Numbered from the stretch's first letter, positions 34,005 through 43,694 are shown. The stretch: 64,000 nt of DNA from Paenibacillus sp. YYML68 (GCF_027923405.1 NZ_BQYI01000001.1:1776501-1840500), one strand, 5' to 3'. Made by a program: numbers and translations. The notes: generated from the letters alone by a model not told the origin.

Positions 34005-37000
34005 TTGAATGAAGTCATCAATTCCAATGAACATCTAATCACAAGGATCAATGAAGTACTAAAGGACAGGAAAGACAGTATTGTTAATATCATTAACGAT
34101 AAGCTAACCCTTTCTGTCTTTTCAGAGCTTTCGAAAAACCTTCATAACGTGAAGCAGATCAACTTCATCATTCGTGATACAGCCTTCATTCCATCGGCCA
34201 GAGAGATAGCTAGAGAATTCGAGATAGCATTCAACAGCTCGGACTTATTCTTTAATTCGTATGAGATCACGGAGAAGAATAAGCTAAAGCATTTCGTAAA
34301 AGCAAAGTCCATGTATGACTTCATCAAGAAACATGTCAATGTTCGGAAGACTAGAACTCCTCAACTGGTAACGGGCAACCTGATTATTATTGATGAAGAG
34401 TTTCAGATACAGGGCTCTTCCTCCCTTGAATTATCGAGGAAAGCTGTGCGCGGCGCATTGCCAAGAGTGAATTTCGATACATTCATTACGAATTCAATGG
34501 ATAATGCTCAAATATTAAACAATAAGGCAAAGTTCGAGGCTCTTTGGAACAACAATCAGTATACGGAAGACTTTAAGGATCAAATCCTGCAGAGTCTCAG
34601 CTATGTATATAAAGAGTATTCGCCTGAGTTTCTTTACTACTTCACGCTGAACGAGCTGTTTGGAGAGCAACTCGATAATGGTATTGACCGCTTCGAACGA
34701 GACAGCATCAGCTTCAAGAAGACCAAGATATGGGATAGCTTGTTCGACTTTCAGAAGGATGCCGTTGTCTCTGCAATTCAAAAGATAAACAAGTATAATG
34801 GCTGCATCATTGCGGATAGTGTCGGTCTTGGTAAGACATTCGAAGCATTAGCGGTGATTAAGTACTTCGAGCTTCGACAAGACAATGTCCTGGTTCTTAC
34901 ACCAGCGAAGCTCTATGATAACTGGAATTCGTTCAAGAGTCCGTACCGCGACAATCAATTCATTGATGATCGCTTCAACTATAAGATTCTCTTCCATACC
35001 GATTTATCAAGAACGAAGGGAATGTCCAGAAGCGGGATGGACTTATCTCGCGTTGATTGGAGCAAATTTGATCTGATTGTCATAGATGAATCTCATAACT
35101 TCCGCAATCGTGTTGAAAACGAGGAACACGAGACGCGGTATCAGCGACTGATGAACGAGGTCATTAAAAAGGGGTCAAACACGAAAGTGTTGCTCCTCTC
35201 TGCGACACCTGTAAACAATTCTTTGACCGATCTTAAGAACCAGCTGAGCATCATTACAACAGATAAGGACCATGCATTTGAGGAACAAGGTATTGCAAGT
35301 GTGTCGTCATTGTTGAGAAGGACTCAAAAGGAGCTAAATGATTGGCTCGAATCCGACAACCGTTCCAAGAACGCACTTATCGACAGACTCCCTGCTGATT
35401 TCTTTAAGCTGCTTGAAATGCTGACGATATCCCGCAGCAGAAAACACATTACGGGATACTACGGCAGCGATAAGGTTGGAAAGTTCCCTCAGAAACGGAA
35501 GCCTGATACGCATACTCCGCCGATTGATGAATGTAAAGAATTACTGAACTTCGGTCAAACGAATGAAGTGTTGGAGTCTCTTAAGCTTGCGGTATATTCA
35601 CCGATGAGCTATATTCGTTCGGAGCATAAGGCATATTATCGTGAAAAGTATCAGACGGTACGCGGTGATCGAGTGCTCTTTTATCATGAAAGCCGTGAGC
35701 TCATTACGGCCAAGCTTCATCGGTTCAACTTGTTTAAGCGACTTGAGAGCTCGGTCTTTTCATTCGGCGAAACGATCAGACGCTTGATTTCCCGAATTGA
35801 TGGCTATATCGATGTAATCTCTCGTCATGAGTCTGGAGACGTTTCACTTGAAGGAGAGGAAGTTCTGGACGATGGCACCACGCTTGATTACAAGTATGAA
35901 ATTAAAGTGGAACATCTCCTCACTGCTGACTTCTTGGAGGATTTGTTTTACGACAAAAGCATTTTGGATCGGCTATATGATGATGTAATGACCGTCTTGA
36001 ATAACCGCAGGGATGCGAAGTTGAAGGAGCTTGAGACGATTATATCCAATAAGATCATAACGACGCCGTTTAATCCAGGTAATCGCAAGATACTAATCTT
36101 CTCAGCCTTTGCTGATACAGCCAACTACTTGTATGACTCTATCGCGAAGGAATGTTCTAAACATGGCGTCAATGTAGCTTGCGTCACGGGTTCAGGCAAT
36201 CCAAGATCGACGGTCAAAGGGTTGGCGGAATTCAACCAAGTCCTTAGCCATTTCTCGCCTCGTTCGAAAATGGGGCAAGAGTTGCCGCATGAACAACAAA
36301 TCGATGTACTTATTGGTACGGACTGCATTTCCGAAGGCCAAAACTTGCAGGATTGTGATTGTGTAATTAACTTTGATATTCAGTGGAATCCTGTCGTTCT
36401 TATTCAACGTTTCGGACGGGTGGATCGGATCGGCAGTAAGAATCAGCAGATCGCAATGATCAATTTCTTCCCTGCTGTAGAGTTGAATGATTACTTGCAA
36501 CTTGAACAGCGGGTTAAGGGCAAGATGCTGGGGGTCAATCTAACATCTACTGGAGATGAGGACCTGTTATCTCCTGAGATGAATGATTTCATGTTCAGAA
36601 AGAAACAGCTCGAACGGCTGCAAGAAGAAGTAGTCGATATGGATGATTTGAATGACAATATCTCCTTGACCGACTTGAACATGAACGATTACTTGTACGA
36701 GTTAGCAGGATATATTAAGGAGCATCCTGAGATCAAACAAGTACCGAAAGGGATCTATTCTTTGGTGGATGGCGGTACGAAGGGTACGCTCTTTTGCTTT
36801 AAGCATCAATCGGATACGTCCAAGCCCAATAACGAAAGCTCACTGTATCCCTATTACATCATGTATATGACAGAAGCGGGCGAAGTCCACTTTGGTAATG
36901 CCAATGCCAGGGAGGCACTGAAAGAATTCAGAAGACTTGCCTACGACAAGAGCGCTCCTATTGCGGATTTGTTTAACAAATTCAACAAAGAGACACGAAA

Positions 37001-37175
37001 TGCTGAGAATATGTCGAAGTACTCCACCCTGCTGAATAAGGCAATAAAGGCGATTCAGGGCGAAGAGGATAAAAACGCACAGATATCCATATTCGACTTC
37101 AGCGGTTATAACAACGAGTTTGCGAATTCAAGCAGTGATGATTTCGAATTAATTTCATTCCTGGTTGTGGAATAG
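34005..37175 (+). CDS. SNF2-type DEAD/DEAH helicase with PLD-like N-terminus
   Basis: 1056 aa from TTG 34005 (GAGGTGG 7 nt upstream). N-terminal about 230 residues resemble the PLD-nuclease-like domain that precedes many SNF2 helicases (IQGSSSLELSRKAVRG), without an intact HxK motif. Helicase motifs: I ADSVGLGKTFEA (about 270), II VIDESHNFRN (DESH), III LLSATPVNNS, V/VI VLIGTDCISEGQNLQ and NPVVLIQRFGRVDRIGS. DNA translocase rather than a housekeeping RapA, judging from context with DUF4391 and type III R-M genes. Ends 10 nt before the DUF4391 gene. Confidence 0.9.
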   Translation: MNEVINSNEHLITRINEVLKDRKDSIVNIINDKLTLSVFSELSKNLHNVKQINFIIRDTAFIPSAREIAREFEIAFNSSDLFFNSYEITEKNKLKHFVKAKSMYDFIKKHVNVRKTRTPQLVTGNLIIIDEEFQIQGSSSLELSRKAVRGALPRVNFDTFITNSMDNAQILNNKAKFEALWNNNQYTEDFKDQILQSLSYVYKEYSPEFLYYFTLNELFGEQLDNGIDRFERDSISFKKTKIWDSLFDFQKDAVVSAIQKINKYNGCIIADSVGLGKTFEALAVIKYFELRQDNVLVLTPAKLYDNWNSFKSPYRDNQFIDDRFNYKILFHTDLSRTKGMSRSGMDLSRVDWSKFDLIVIDESHNFRNRVENEEHETRYQRLMNEVIKKGSNTKVLLLSATPVNNSLTDLKNQLSIITTDKDHAFEEQGIASVSSLLRRTQKELNDWLESDNRSKNALIDRLPADFFKLLEMLTISRSRKHITGYYGSDKVGKFPQKRKPDTHTPPIDECKELLNFGQTNEVLESLKLAVYSPMSYIRSEHKAYYREKYQTVRGDRVLFYHESRELITAKLHRFNLFKRLESSVFSFGETIRRLISRIDGYIDVISRHESGDVSLEGEEVLDDGTTLDYKYEIKVEHLLTADFLEDLFYDKSILDRLYDDVMTVLNNRRDAKLKELETIISNKIITTPFNPGNRKILIFSAFADTANYLYDSIAKECSKHGVNVACVTGSGNPRSTVKGLAEFNQVLSHFSPRSKMGQELPHEQQIDVLIGTDCISEGQNLQDCDCVINFDIQWNPVVLIQRFGRVDRIGSKNQQIAMINFFPAVELNDYLQLEQRVKGKMLGVNLTSTGDEDLLSPEMNDFMFRKKQLERLQEEVVDMDDLNDNISLTDLNMNDYLYELAGYIKEHPEIKQVPKGIYSLVDGGTKGTLFCFKHQSDTSKPNNESSLYPYYIMYMTEAGEVHFGNANAREALKEFRRLAYDKSAPIADLFNKFNKETRNAENMSKYSTLLNKAIKAIQGEEDKNAQISIFDFSGYNNEFANSSSDDFELISFLVVE

Positions 37176-37185
37176 AGGTGATACA

Positions 37186-37911
37186 ATGCTAGGCTTACCC
37201 AGCGAGTATGCGATAGACAAGAGTATTCAAGTGAGCACCTTTATGACTTCTGATTTGTTGCCTAAGGAAAAGAAGCGTTTCAAGGAAAGCGTGGAGAGTA
37301 TTAAGCTGGCATTTCAGATTGCTGGCGAGTCGATCCCATCGCTGATTAATGACCAATATGATTGCCAAGCTATACTCTTTTTTGATGTTCAATTGAAGAC
37401 GTTGAAGGATGCCTCATTCGTATGCGATAGCATGCAAAAGCTCGTAAAGCCGTTATGTGTGATTAGATGTTACGATGTAAAGGGAATGCAGACGTATTCC
37501 TTTGCACATAAAAGACTCAACCTTCAGGATCGTACACAGGTTGTTATCGAGGATTCAATCTTATCCGCGATTAGTTCATCGCAGCTAACAGATGATACGG
37601 TCACGCTTATGAATGACTTTGCAGCCTTCGAGAAGATAAGGAACAAGGCAAACAAAATGACCTTTTATATTGAGCTAATGACGAAGGCATACATTATATC
37701 TCATTTACTGGTGTGGTCTAGGAGTAAGGAAATGCTTGCTTCGAAAGCTTGGTATAATGTTTCCGATGCTCATCTTATCTTCGATTACTATAAGCGTATC
37801 ATTCAGCTCCAAAAGGAAAAGAAGGCAGCCATGATAATCTCTAACCAATCAAAATACAATAGCGAGTTAAAGAACATATTTAATCAGTTATCCCAATTCA
37901 TAACCCAATAA
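37186..37911 (+). CDS. DUF4391 protein
   Basis: 241 aa from ATG 37186 (AGAGGTG upstream). Begins LGLPSEYAIDKSI, a start I associate with DUF4391, a family of unknown function repeatedly encoded between an SNF2 helicase and type III Mod. Soluble, with a helical C-terminal half. Its job in the complex is unknown; it could bridge helicase and methylase. Confidence 0.75.
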   Translation: MLGLPSEYAIDKSIQVSTFMTSDLLPKEKKRFKESVESIKLAFQIAGESIPSLINDQYDCQAILFFDVQLKTLKDASFVCDSMQKLVKPLCVIRCYDVKGMQTYSFAHKRLNLQDRTQVVIEDSILSAISSSQLTDDTVTLMNDFAAFEKIRNKANKMTFYIELMTKAYIISHLLVWSRSKEMLASKAWYNVSDAHLIFDYYKRIIQLQKEKKAAMIISNQSKYNSELKNIFNQLSQFITQ

Positions 37912-37926
37912 TAGGAGGAATCAAAA

Positions 37927-39909
37927 GTGGAATATACTAAAGTATCCAAAGAGATATTCGATCCGATCAAGATGAACAAAGCAAAGTTCGAAGAGGTGTT
38001 CAGTGAACAATTAGCTGAACTATTTCCTTCTTCCGTGAAAGACGGAGTTGTAGATTTCGCCTGTTTGCTGGCGCATTTAGGGCAGTACATTGATTCGGAA
38101 GAACGCTACGAGCTCAACTGGGCTGGTAAAGTTGATTCAATGCGCATCGCCAATAGCGATATTGTTGGTAAAACCCTTAAGTATATACCTGAAGACAGTA
38201 AAGACCCTGAATTAACTGAAAATACCTATATAGAAGGCGACAACCTTGAAGTATTAAAGTTATTACGAAATAGCTACTATAACAAGATCAAAATGATTTA
38301 CATTGACCCCCCATACAATACGGGGAATGACTTTGTTTACAAAGATGACTTCTCAATTAGTTCAAAAGAGAATGAGAAGGCTGAAGGTGATGTTGATGAG
38401 GATAATAACAGGCTAATTGCAAATCAGCGGAGTAATGGTAAATATCACTCTAACTGGTTAAGTATGATATACCCGCGGCTTAGAATTGCTAAGGATTTAT
38501 TGTCGGAAGATGGAGTTATTTTTATTAGCATTGACGACAACGAAGTGGTAAACCTTAGGAAAGTTTGTGACAGTGTATTTGGTGAGGAAAACTTCTTTGC
38601 TCAAGTTATTGTGCAATCAAACAAGCGTGGACAAACATACAAACAAATATCAAAAACTCATGAGTACTTGCTGATCTACACTAAGAATCCAGATGTAGAG
38701 ATTAATGAACTTGAGAAATCTGGTGAGACTGATGATTTGAACCAAGAGGATAACATCGGAAGGTTTAATACAAGGGAGTTAAGAAATCGAAACCCTAAAT
38801 TTGGTAAATTCAATAGACCGAATCTCCACTATCCTATATACGTGAATGGTAGAGTTGTTGATAAAGATGGCTTCTCTCCCATCTCATTAGTTAGAGACAA
38901 TAACTATAGTATAGAGGTGCTCCCTATTAACTCAACGGGGGGAGACAGTTGTTGGCGTTGGGGTAAGGCATTGTTAGAAAGTAATATTAACAGCGACACC
39001 TTATCCAGTAACGTAGTGGCAAAACGGAAGAATGATGGTGGTTATAACATTTATGAAAAATATAGAAAGAGCACATTTAAACCTAAGTCCATCTGGCAAG
39101 AGACGGATTTTATTACTGAAAAGGGTACAGTAGAATTAGGTAAGTTGGGACTATCTAAGTTTTTTGATTTCCCGAAACCAACGGCTTTAATTAAACAAAT
39201 AGTCCAAATTGGTACGGATAAAGATAGTATTGTATTAGATTTCTTTTCTGGCTCAGCTACCACAGCAGAAGCTGTTATGAGAGTAAATGCTGAAGACGGT
39301 GGAAATCGCAAATACATTATGGTCCAATTAGATGAAAAGTTTGATAGCAGTTCTGAAGCCTTTGGTAATGGATATAAGACGATCTGTGACGTTGGAAAAG
39401 AAAGGATTAGAAGAGCAGGAATCGCTCTCAGAGATGAGTTCCAAAAAGCTGAATTGGATACTGGCTTTCGAGTATTCAAATTATCCAATACAAACATACG
39501 TTGGTTCAGTGAAGCGATCAAGTCGGACATTCTCGATTATGACATGACAATGACAGATAAGGACAAGCTGGACTTTAACCCTGGTTTCACAGACCTTGAT
39601 GTTGTCTACGAAATCTTGCTGCGTCATAGAGACATCCAGCTCTCCACAAATGTTGAGCAGCTTTCAGATATCGGAAATAGAACATACATCTTTGCCGATA
39701 CAGTAGTTGTATGTCTGGAAGAGATGATCTCCGAGGAAATGATCAATAAGATTGCGGCCATAGAACCGATGCCGACCAAAATAATCTTCCGAGATAGTGC
39801 TTTTAGTGATGACATCTCTCTAAAGGAGAACACAATGAGCCGCTTGGAAGCGCAAATGCGGAGAAATAGCGGACTTGAAAAACGGGCGTATCGAGTCGAA
39901 TTCATTTAA
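37927..39909 (+). CDS. mod: Type III restriction-modification Mod subunit (adenine methyltransferase)
   Basis: 660 aa from GTG 37927 with AGGAGG 7 nt upstream. Class beta N6-adenine/N4-cytosine methyltransferase: catalytic motif IV IYIDPPYNTGNDF near residue 125, SAM-binding motif I VLDFFSGSATTAEAV near 440; the variable region between holds target recognition. The N-terminal extension and length match Mod of type III enzymes, which methylates one strand of an asymmetric site and gives the Mod-Res complex its specificity. Followed 17 nt later by Res. Confidence 0.95.
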   Translation: MEYTKVSKEIFDPIKMNKAKFEEVFSEQLAELFPSSVKDGVVDFACLLAHLGQYIDSEERYELNWAGKVDSMRIANSDIVGKTLKYIPEDSKDPELTENTYIEGDNLEVLKLLRNSYYNKIKMIYIDPPYNTGNDFVYKDDFSISSKENEKAEGDVDEDNNRLIANQRSNGKYHSNWLSMIYPRLRIAKDLLSEDGVIFISIDDNEVVNLRKVCDSVFGEENFFAQVIVQSNKRGQTYKQISKTHEYLLIYTKNPDVEINELEKSGETDDLNQEDNIGRFNTRELRNRNPKFGKFNRPNLHYPIYVNGRVVDKDGFSPISLVRDNNYSIEVLPINSTGGDSCWRWGKALLESNINSDTLSSNVVAKRKNDGGYNIYEKYRKSTFKPKSIWQETDFITEKGTVELGKLGLSKFFDFPKPTALIKQIVQIGTDKDSIVLDFFSGSATTAEAVMRVNAEDGGNRKYIMVQLDEKFDSSSEAFGNGYKTICDVGKERIRRAGIALRDEFQKAELDTGFRVFKLSNTNIRWFSEAIKSDILDYDMTMTDKDKLDFNPGFTDLDVVYEILLRHRDIQLSTNVEQLSDIGNRTYIFADTVVVCLEEMISEEMINKIAAIEPMPTKIIFRDSAFSDDISLKENTMSRLEAQMRRNSGLEKRAYRVEFI

Positions 39910-39926
39910 GTGGAGGTGAATCAAAG

Positions 39927-42900
39927 GTGACTAAGCGAATTGCCTTTCAATTTGAAGACGGACTTGGCTATCAGAAGGAAGCTATAGAATCAGTCGTGAG
40001 CCTTTTCAATGGCGTTAACCGACAAGAAGAAAGTGCAATCTATCGAAATATTACTCGTGTCAGACAACTCACAGAGGGCGATCCTGTAAGGAACCCCCAG
40101 ATCGTTACTGGTACGAGATTACTTAATAATCTACGTGAAGTACAGCTTCGGAATATGTTGTTTCCCGACAACCAGCTGGACAATAACAACTTCACAATTG
40201 AGATGGAGACTGGTACAGGAAAAACATATGTCTATCTGAGAACGATTCTTGAGCTTAATAAGTGCTATGGATTCACTAAGTTCATGATTGTTGTTCCGAC
40301 AATCGCAATTCGCAAAGGCGTTGAGAAAAGCATCGAAATGCTACGAGAGCATTTCATGGCACTGTACGACGGACTGGACTTAAAGAACCATGCATTTGTG
40401 TATAGTTCCAATCCCAAAGAAATTAGTACAAAATTTGTTGAAACCAGAGAATTAAGCATTGTTGTCATGAATATTCAAGCTTTCAATAAGGAAACCAATA
40501 AGTTGCGTGATAAGGATGAATACGGTCAAGTATTATGGGATGATATCAAACATATTAACCCCATCGTTATCATTGATGAACCGCAAAAAATCGAAGGGGC
40601 GGCAAAAAAGAAGAGTGCTTCATTGGAAGCTATCGAGATGTTGAGTCCTTTGTTTATTTTACGGTATTCGGCAACACATAAGCGGCTGTACAATCAGGTA
40701 TATAAATTAGATTCCTATGATGCCTATCAGAACAATCTGGTTAAGAAGATTGAAGTAAAGACGGTGCACGGCACGATCTCCAAGGAATATCCATACGTAC
40801 GGTATGTAGAGTTCACGAAGGACCTTCATGCCAAGATCGAGATATTCCATGTCGAGCAAGGCGGACCGATACGCACAAAGACTTTCAACGTACGCCGCGG
40901 CGCGAACCTACATGAGCTTTCTGGTTCTCTGGAGCAGTATCGGAACATGATTGTTCAAGAAGACCCACATCAATTGAAGAAGCTAAAGATTGGTACAGGC
41001 GACAACATTATCGAGCTTGGCATAGGAGATAACAACTCTGACATCAGTGAGAGCGACATTATTCGTATCCAGATTCGTCTTGCAATCCGCTCACATCTTG
41101 AAAAGCAGCTTAAGATTCTAAGACAGGGATATAACATCAAGATACTGACTCTGTTCTTTATTGACGCTGTTCATAAGTTCAGAGATAGTAAGGCTACGGA
41201 CGGACGCGGGGAATACCTGCGTATCTTTGACGAGGAGTATGCTGCGATCATTGAGGATTCCACCTGGAACCAGTTGTTTGCTGAATTCCCTGCGCTTTTC
41301 AAGCACTATAGAGATATCTTGAAAGTACGTGAAGGGTACTTTGCTGTCGATAAGAACAAGCAGACTGTTGAAGTGGAGAACTGGGAAGCTCTTCTTGATG
41401 AACAGAAGCTAAAGCAGAAGTCGCAAGAAGATGTGGATCGCGGTATCGAGCTTATCCTGGAGAAGAAGGACGAGCTCATTTCGTTTGATGAACCGTTGGC
41501 ATTCATTTTTTCTCATTCCGCTCTGCGTGAAGGCTGGGATAATCCCAATGTATTTACGCTTTGTACGCTTAAACGCGGCGGTTCTGAGATTGCAAAGAAG
41601 CAGGAGATTGGCCGAGGGCTCAGACTGCCTGTAGACACAAATGGAAATCGCTGTACGAACGCAGAAATCAACGAATTAACCATTATTGCCAATGACTACT
41701 ATGATCACTTTGCCGCAGCTCTACAGAATGATTTCAACGATCAGGCGGGCTTCAACAAGGATGAAGTGACAGCAGACATTATCCATAAGGCTTTGAAGCA
41801 TGCGGGGATTCCAGCTGAGAAAGTTACTGCTGAATTGGTGGATACATTCAAGAACGAACTTCTTCAGAATAAGTTCATCAATGAGAAGAACCAACTCACG
41901 AAGAACGCCAAAGATATTCGAAACATTGAATTTAAGGATGAAACCTTAAAAGAACATAGCGAAATGATCAAAGAGAAGTTCGTTGAACAAATGATCGCTA
42001 AAGGTACGAAGAAGATACCAGTGAAGAATGGTGACGAGGCGCCTGTTGATAATGGTCAGCATAGCTTCATGTCTGAGGATTCCTTTGTACAGCTGCTCAA
42101 AGAGTTAAGTACGCGTATGAGTAAGCGTACCATGTATCAAGTTAAGATCGATCATCAGGCATTCATTGATTCGTGTGTTAGCGAACTGAATGATCTGTTG
42201 AGGTATAAGAAGATACGAAACGAATACGAGGTTGAGACAGGCAAAGCGACCTTTAATGATCAGCAGAAGTTTATGCTTGCCGAAGCCATTCAACAGTATG
42301 AGCACCAGGACTTGAGTATACAATGGCAGAAGAAGAGTGACTTCGAGATTGTCAATTACATTATGTATCATACTCTCCTGCCCCGTCTGGCTATCTATAA
42401 AATCGTATCAAAGCTGGACAGGAAGGTTCTTCTGAGCAACCAGGACATCTTAGACATCGCGACTCAACGTATCAAATCAAAGCTAAAGGAATATAAGGCA
42501 CTCGGTATAACGGAATATCACACTATTGATGGTTATGTATTTAGTGATAAGACGATCTTTGAAGCAGACTCGATTGATCAGACAATGCTTGATGACGCGG
42601 CAAACTACATCTACAAGACGAATCCAAGTAACCGTAGAGCCATGTACAAGTATTATAAACTGGATAGCAAGGGCGAGAAGACGTTTGCGGAGCAGTTGGA
42701 TGCTGATCCAAATGTGTTACTGTTTACGAAGATCAAGAAGGGCGGGTTCGTGATCGACACGCCATATGGTGAATATTCACCTGACTGGGCCGTACTGTAT
42801 CGTGGAGATAACAACACCGCGAAGCTTTACTTCATCATTGAAACAAAGATCGACAAGGAAGATAAAGACTTGACAACAGTGGAGAAGCGGAAAATAAAAT

Positions 42901-42992
42901 GCGGAGAGCTGCACTTCAAGGCAGTATCAAATGATGTAGATTTCCACTGGGCGAACAGCTACACCGATTTTAAGAACAAGATTGGCAGATAG
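39927..42992 (+). CDS. res: Type III restriction enzyme Res subunit
   Basis: 1021 aa from GTG 39927. Superfamily 2 ATPase: Walker A METGTGKTYVYL (about 92-103), motif II IIDEPQKIEG (DEPQ), motif III LRYSATHKR, motif VI QEIGRGLRLPV. The C-terminal endonuclease carries PDWAVLYR and FIIETKIDKED (PD...ExK). With Mod forms the complete type III restriction enzyme, translocating or sliding from unmodified head-to-head sites. No frameshift seen; looks active. Confidence 0.95.
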   Translation: MTKRIAFQFEDGLGYQKEAIESVVSLFNGVNRQEESAIYRNITRVRQLTEGDPVRNPQIVTGTRLLNNLREVQLRNMLFPDNQLDNNNFTIEMETGTGKTYVYLRTILELNKCYGFTKFMIVVPTIAIRKGVEKSIEMLREHFMALYDGLDLKNHAFVYSSNPKEISTKFVETRELSIVVMNIQAFNKETNKLRDKDEYGQVLWDDIKHINPIVIIDEPQKIEGAAKKKSASLEAIEMLSPLFILRYSATHKRLYNQVYKLDSYDAYQNNLVKKIEVKTVHGTISKEYPYVRYVEFTKDLHAKIEIFHVEQGGPIRTKTFNVRRGANLHELSGSLEQYRNMIVQEDPHQLKKLKIGTGDNIIELGIGDNNSDISESDIIRIQIRLAIRSHLEKQLKILRQGYNIKILTLFFIDAVHKFRDSKATDGRGEYLRIFDEEYAAIIEDSTWNQLFAEFPALFKHYRDILKVREGYFAVDKNKQTVEVENWEALLDEQKLKQKSQEDVDRGIELILEKKDELISFDEPLAFIFSHSALREGWDNPNVFTLCTLKRGGSEIAKKQEIGRGLRLPVDTNGNRCTNAEINELTIIANDYYDHFAAALQNDFNDQAGFNKDEVTADIIHKALKHAGIPAEKVTAELVDTFKNELLQNKFINEKNQLTKNAKDIRNIEFKDETLKEHSEMIKEKFVEQMIAKGTKKIPVKNGDEAPVDNGQHSFMSEDSFVQLLKELSTRMSKRTMYQVKIDHQAFIDSCVSELNDLLRYKKIRNEYEVETGKATFNDQQKFMLAEAIQQYEHQDLSIQWQKKSDFEIVNYIMYHTLLPRLAIYKIVSKLDRKVLLSNQDILDIATQRIKSKLKEYKALGITEYHTIDGYVFSDKTIFEADSIDQTMLDDAANYIYKTNPSNRRAMYKYYKLDSKGEKTFAEQLDADPNVLLFTKIKKGGFVIDTPYGEYSPDWAVLYRGDNNTAKLYFIIETKIDKEDKDLTTVEKRKIKCGELHFKAVSNDVDFHWANSYTDFKNKIGR

Positions 42993-43017
42993 TACTAAGC
43001 GTAAAGGAGATGAAGCA

Positions 43018-43461
43018 ATGCCAATGCTGTATGCTATTTGTGACGATCAGGAGCAAGTGCAAGAAGTCTTCAAAAAAAGAGAAAATGCAGAGAAGTGTCT
43101 GTGTCTAGACCACGATAATGATCCTGAGTATACGATTAAGGAAATTAAGGCAGATAAGAATCAAAAGACTGATGACAAAGAATACTCGCGTATTCCCTAT
43201 GAGTTTTATGCCGTTAAGATTAGCGGCGACATAAAGAAAGCATTCAGAAACGAAGAAAAGGCTGAAGCCTATGTGTACGAGTATAATGAGCAAGCAGAAC
43301 AAGATGCTCGTGAAGAATTAGCCTTGGATGATGATATGTCAGAAAAAGATATGCATGATCTAGCCATTAAAATGGGTAATGACGGTGTTGCAAAAGTTAA
43401 ACGTATTAAACCAAGCAAGGGTGAAGATTACAACGAGTGCTATAGCCTTTGGAAAAAATAG
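43018..43461 (+). CDS. Unknown 147-aa protein ending the defence operon
   Basis: ATG 43018 with AAAGGAGATG upstream, 25 nt after res. Begins MPMLYAICDDQEQVQEVF; it contains two similar segments (DDQEQVQEVFKKRENAEKCL and IKKAFRNEEKAEAYVYEYNE), suggesting an internal duplication. Very charged and soluble. Not recognised; could be a small regulator of the system or unrelated cargo. Confidence 0.65.
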   Translation: MPMLYAICDDQEQVQEVFKKRENAEKCLCLDHDNDPEYTIKEIKADKNQKTDDKEYSRIPYEFYAVKISGDIKKAFRNEEKAEAYVYEYNEQAEQDAREELALDDDMSEKDMHDLAIKMGNDGVAKVKRIKPSKGEDYNECYSLWKK

Positions 43462-43466
43462 AGGTT

Positions 43467-43485
43467 GGTCACATCTGTGGTCACA
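43467..43485 (+). repeat. Two GGTCACA direct repeats, right end
   Basis: GGTCACA at 43467-43473 and 43479-43485, 12-bp period, in the same orientation as, and nearly identical over 23 nt to, the first pair at the left end (19099-19117). Candidate arm-type recombination sites. Confidence 0.6.
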
Positions 43486-43529
43486 AAACAGCAAATTACA
43501 TCGGGAAACATGCGGTATCATTAAATAAC

Positions 43530-43574
43530 GCGATGCCCGAAAACCCTTGTAAAATAAGGATTCTCGGACATCGC
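43530..43574. terminator. Imperfect hairpin at element right end
   Basis: GCGATG (43530-43535) pairs with CATCGC (43569-43574), continued inwards by CCGA/TCGG and CCTT/AGG pairs. No T-run; may end the defence operon transcript or protect the recombination site. Confidence 0.4.
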
Positions 43575-43603
43575 AGGATACAGGGGGAGCCGTGCTCGCC
43601 ACA

Positions 43604-43612
43604 CTGGCAGCG
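43604..43612 (+). repeat. attR core
   Basis: CTGGCAGCG identical to 18873-18881. Flanked by CCACA-type arm from the element on the left and CGATG of the tRNA on the right. Confidence 0.85.
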
Positions 43613-43645
43613 ATGAGGTCAGGGGTTCGATCCCCCTAGGCTCCA
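43613..43645 (+). pseudogene. 3' half of split tRNA-Ala(GGC)
   Basis: Completes the tRNA begun at 18842: ATG of the anticodon 3' stem, AGGTC, T arm AGGGG-TTCGATC-CCCCT, acceptor AGGCTCC and A73. No encoded CCA. Separated from its promoter and 5' half by the element, so not expressed as a tRNA. Confidence 0.92.
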
Positions 43646-43694
43646 TAGCGAAAGAAGGTGATACCTACGGGTGTCACCTTCTTTCGCTATGGAG
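43641..43694. repeat. 21-bp perfect inverted repeat overlapping tRNA 3' end
   Basis: 43641-43661 is the exact reverse complement of 43674-43694, loop 12 nt. The left arm includes the last five bases of the tRNA 3' half. No T-run follows. It may have been the terminator of the original tRNA-Ala. Confidence 0.75.

Noticed and set aside
32286-43461. Operon as a DISARM or BREX system
   Set aside because: No DUF1998 or PglZ, BrxC or Lon-like genes. Mod and Res are classical type III subunits; the SNF2-DUF4391 pair does not fit those systems.
43590-43645. A second intact tRNA at the right junction
   Set aside because: The sequence before the core (GGGGGAGCCGTGCTCGCC) cannot form the acceptor and D arms; only the 3' half of the split tRNA is present.
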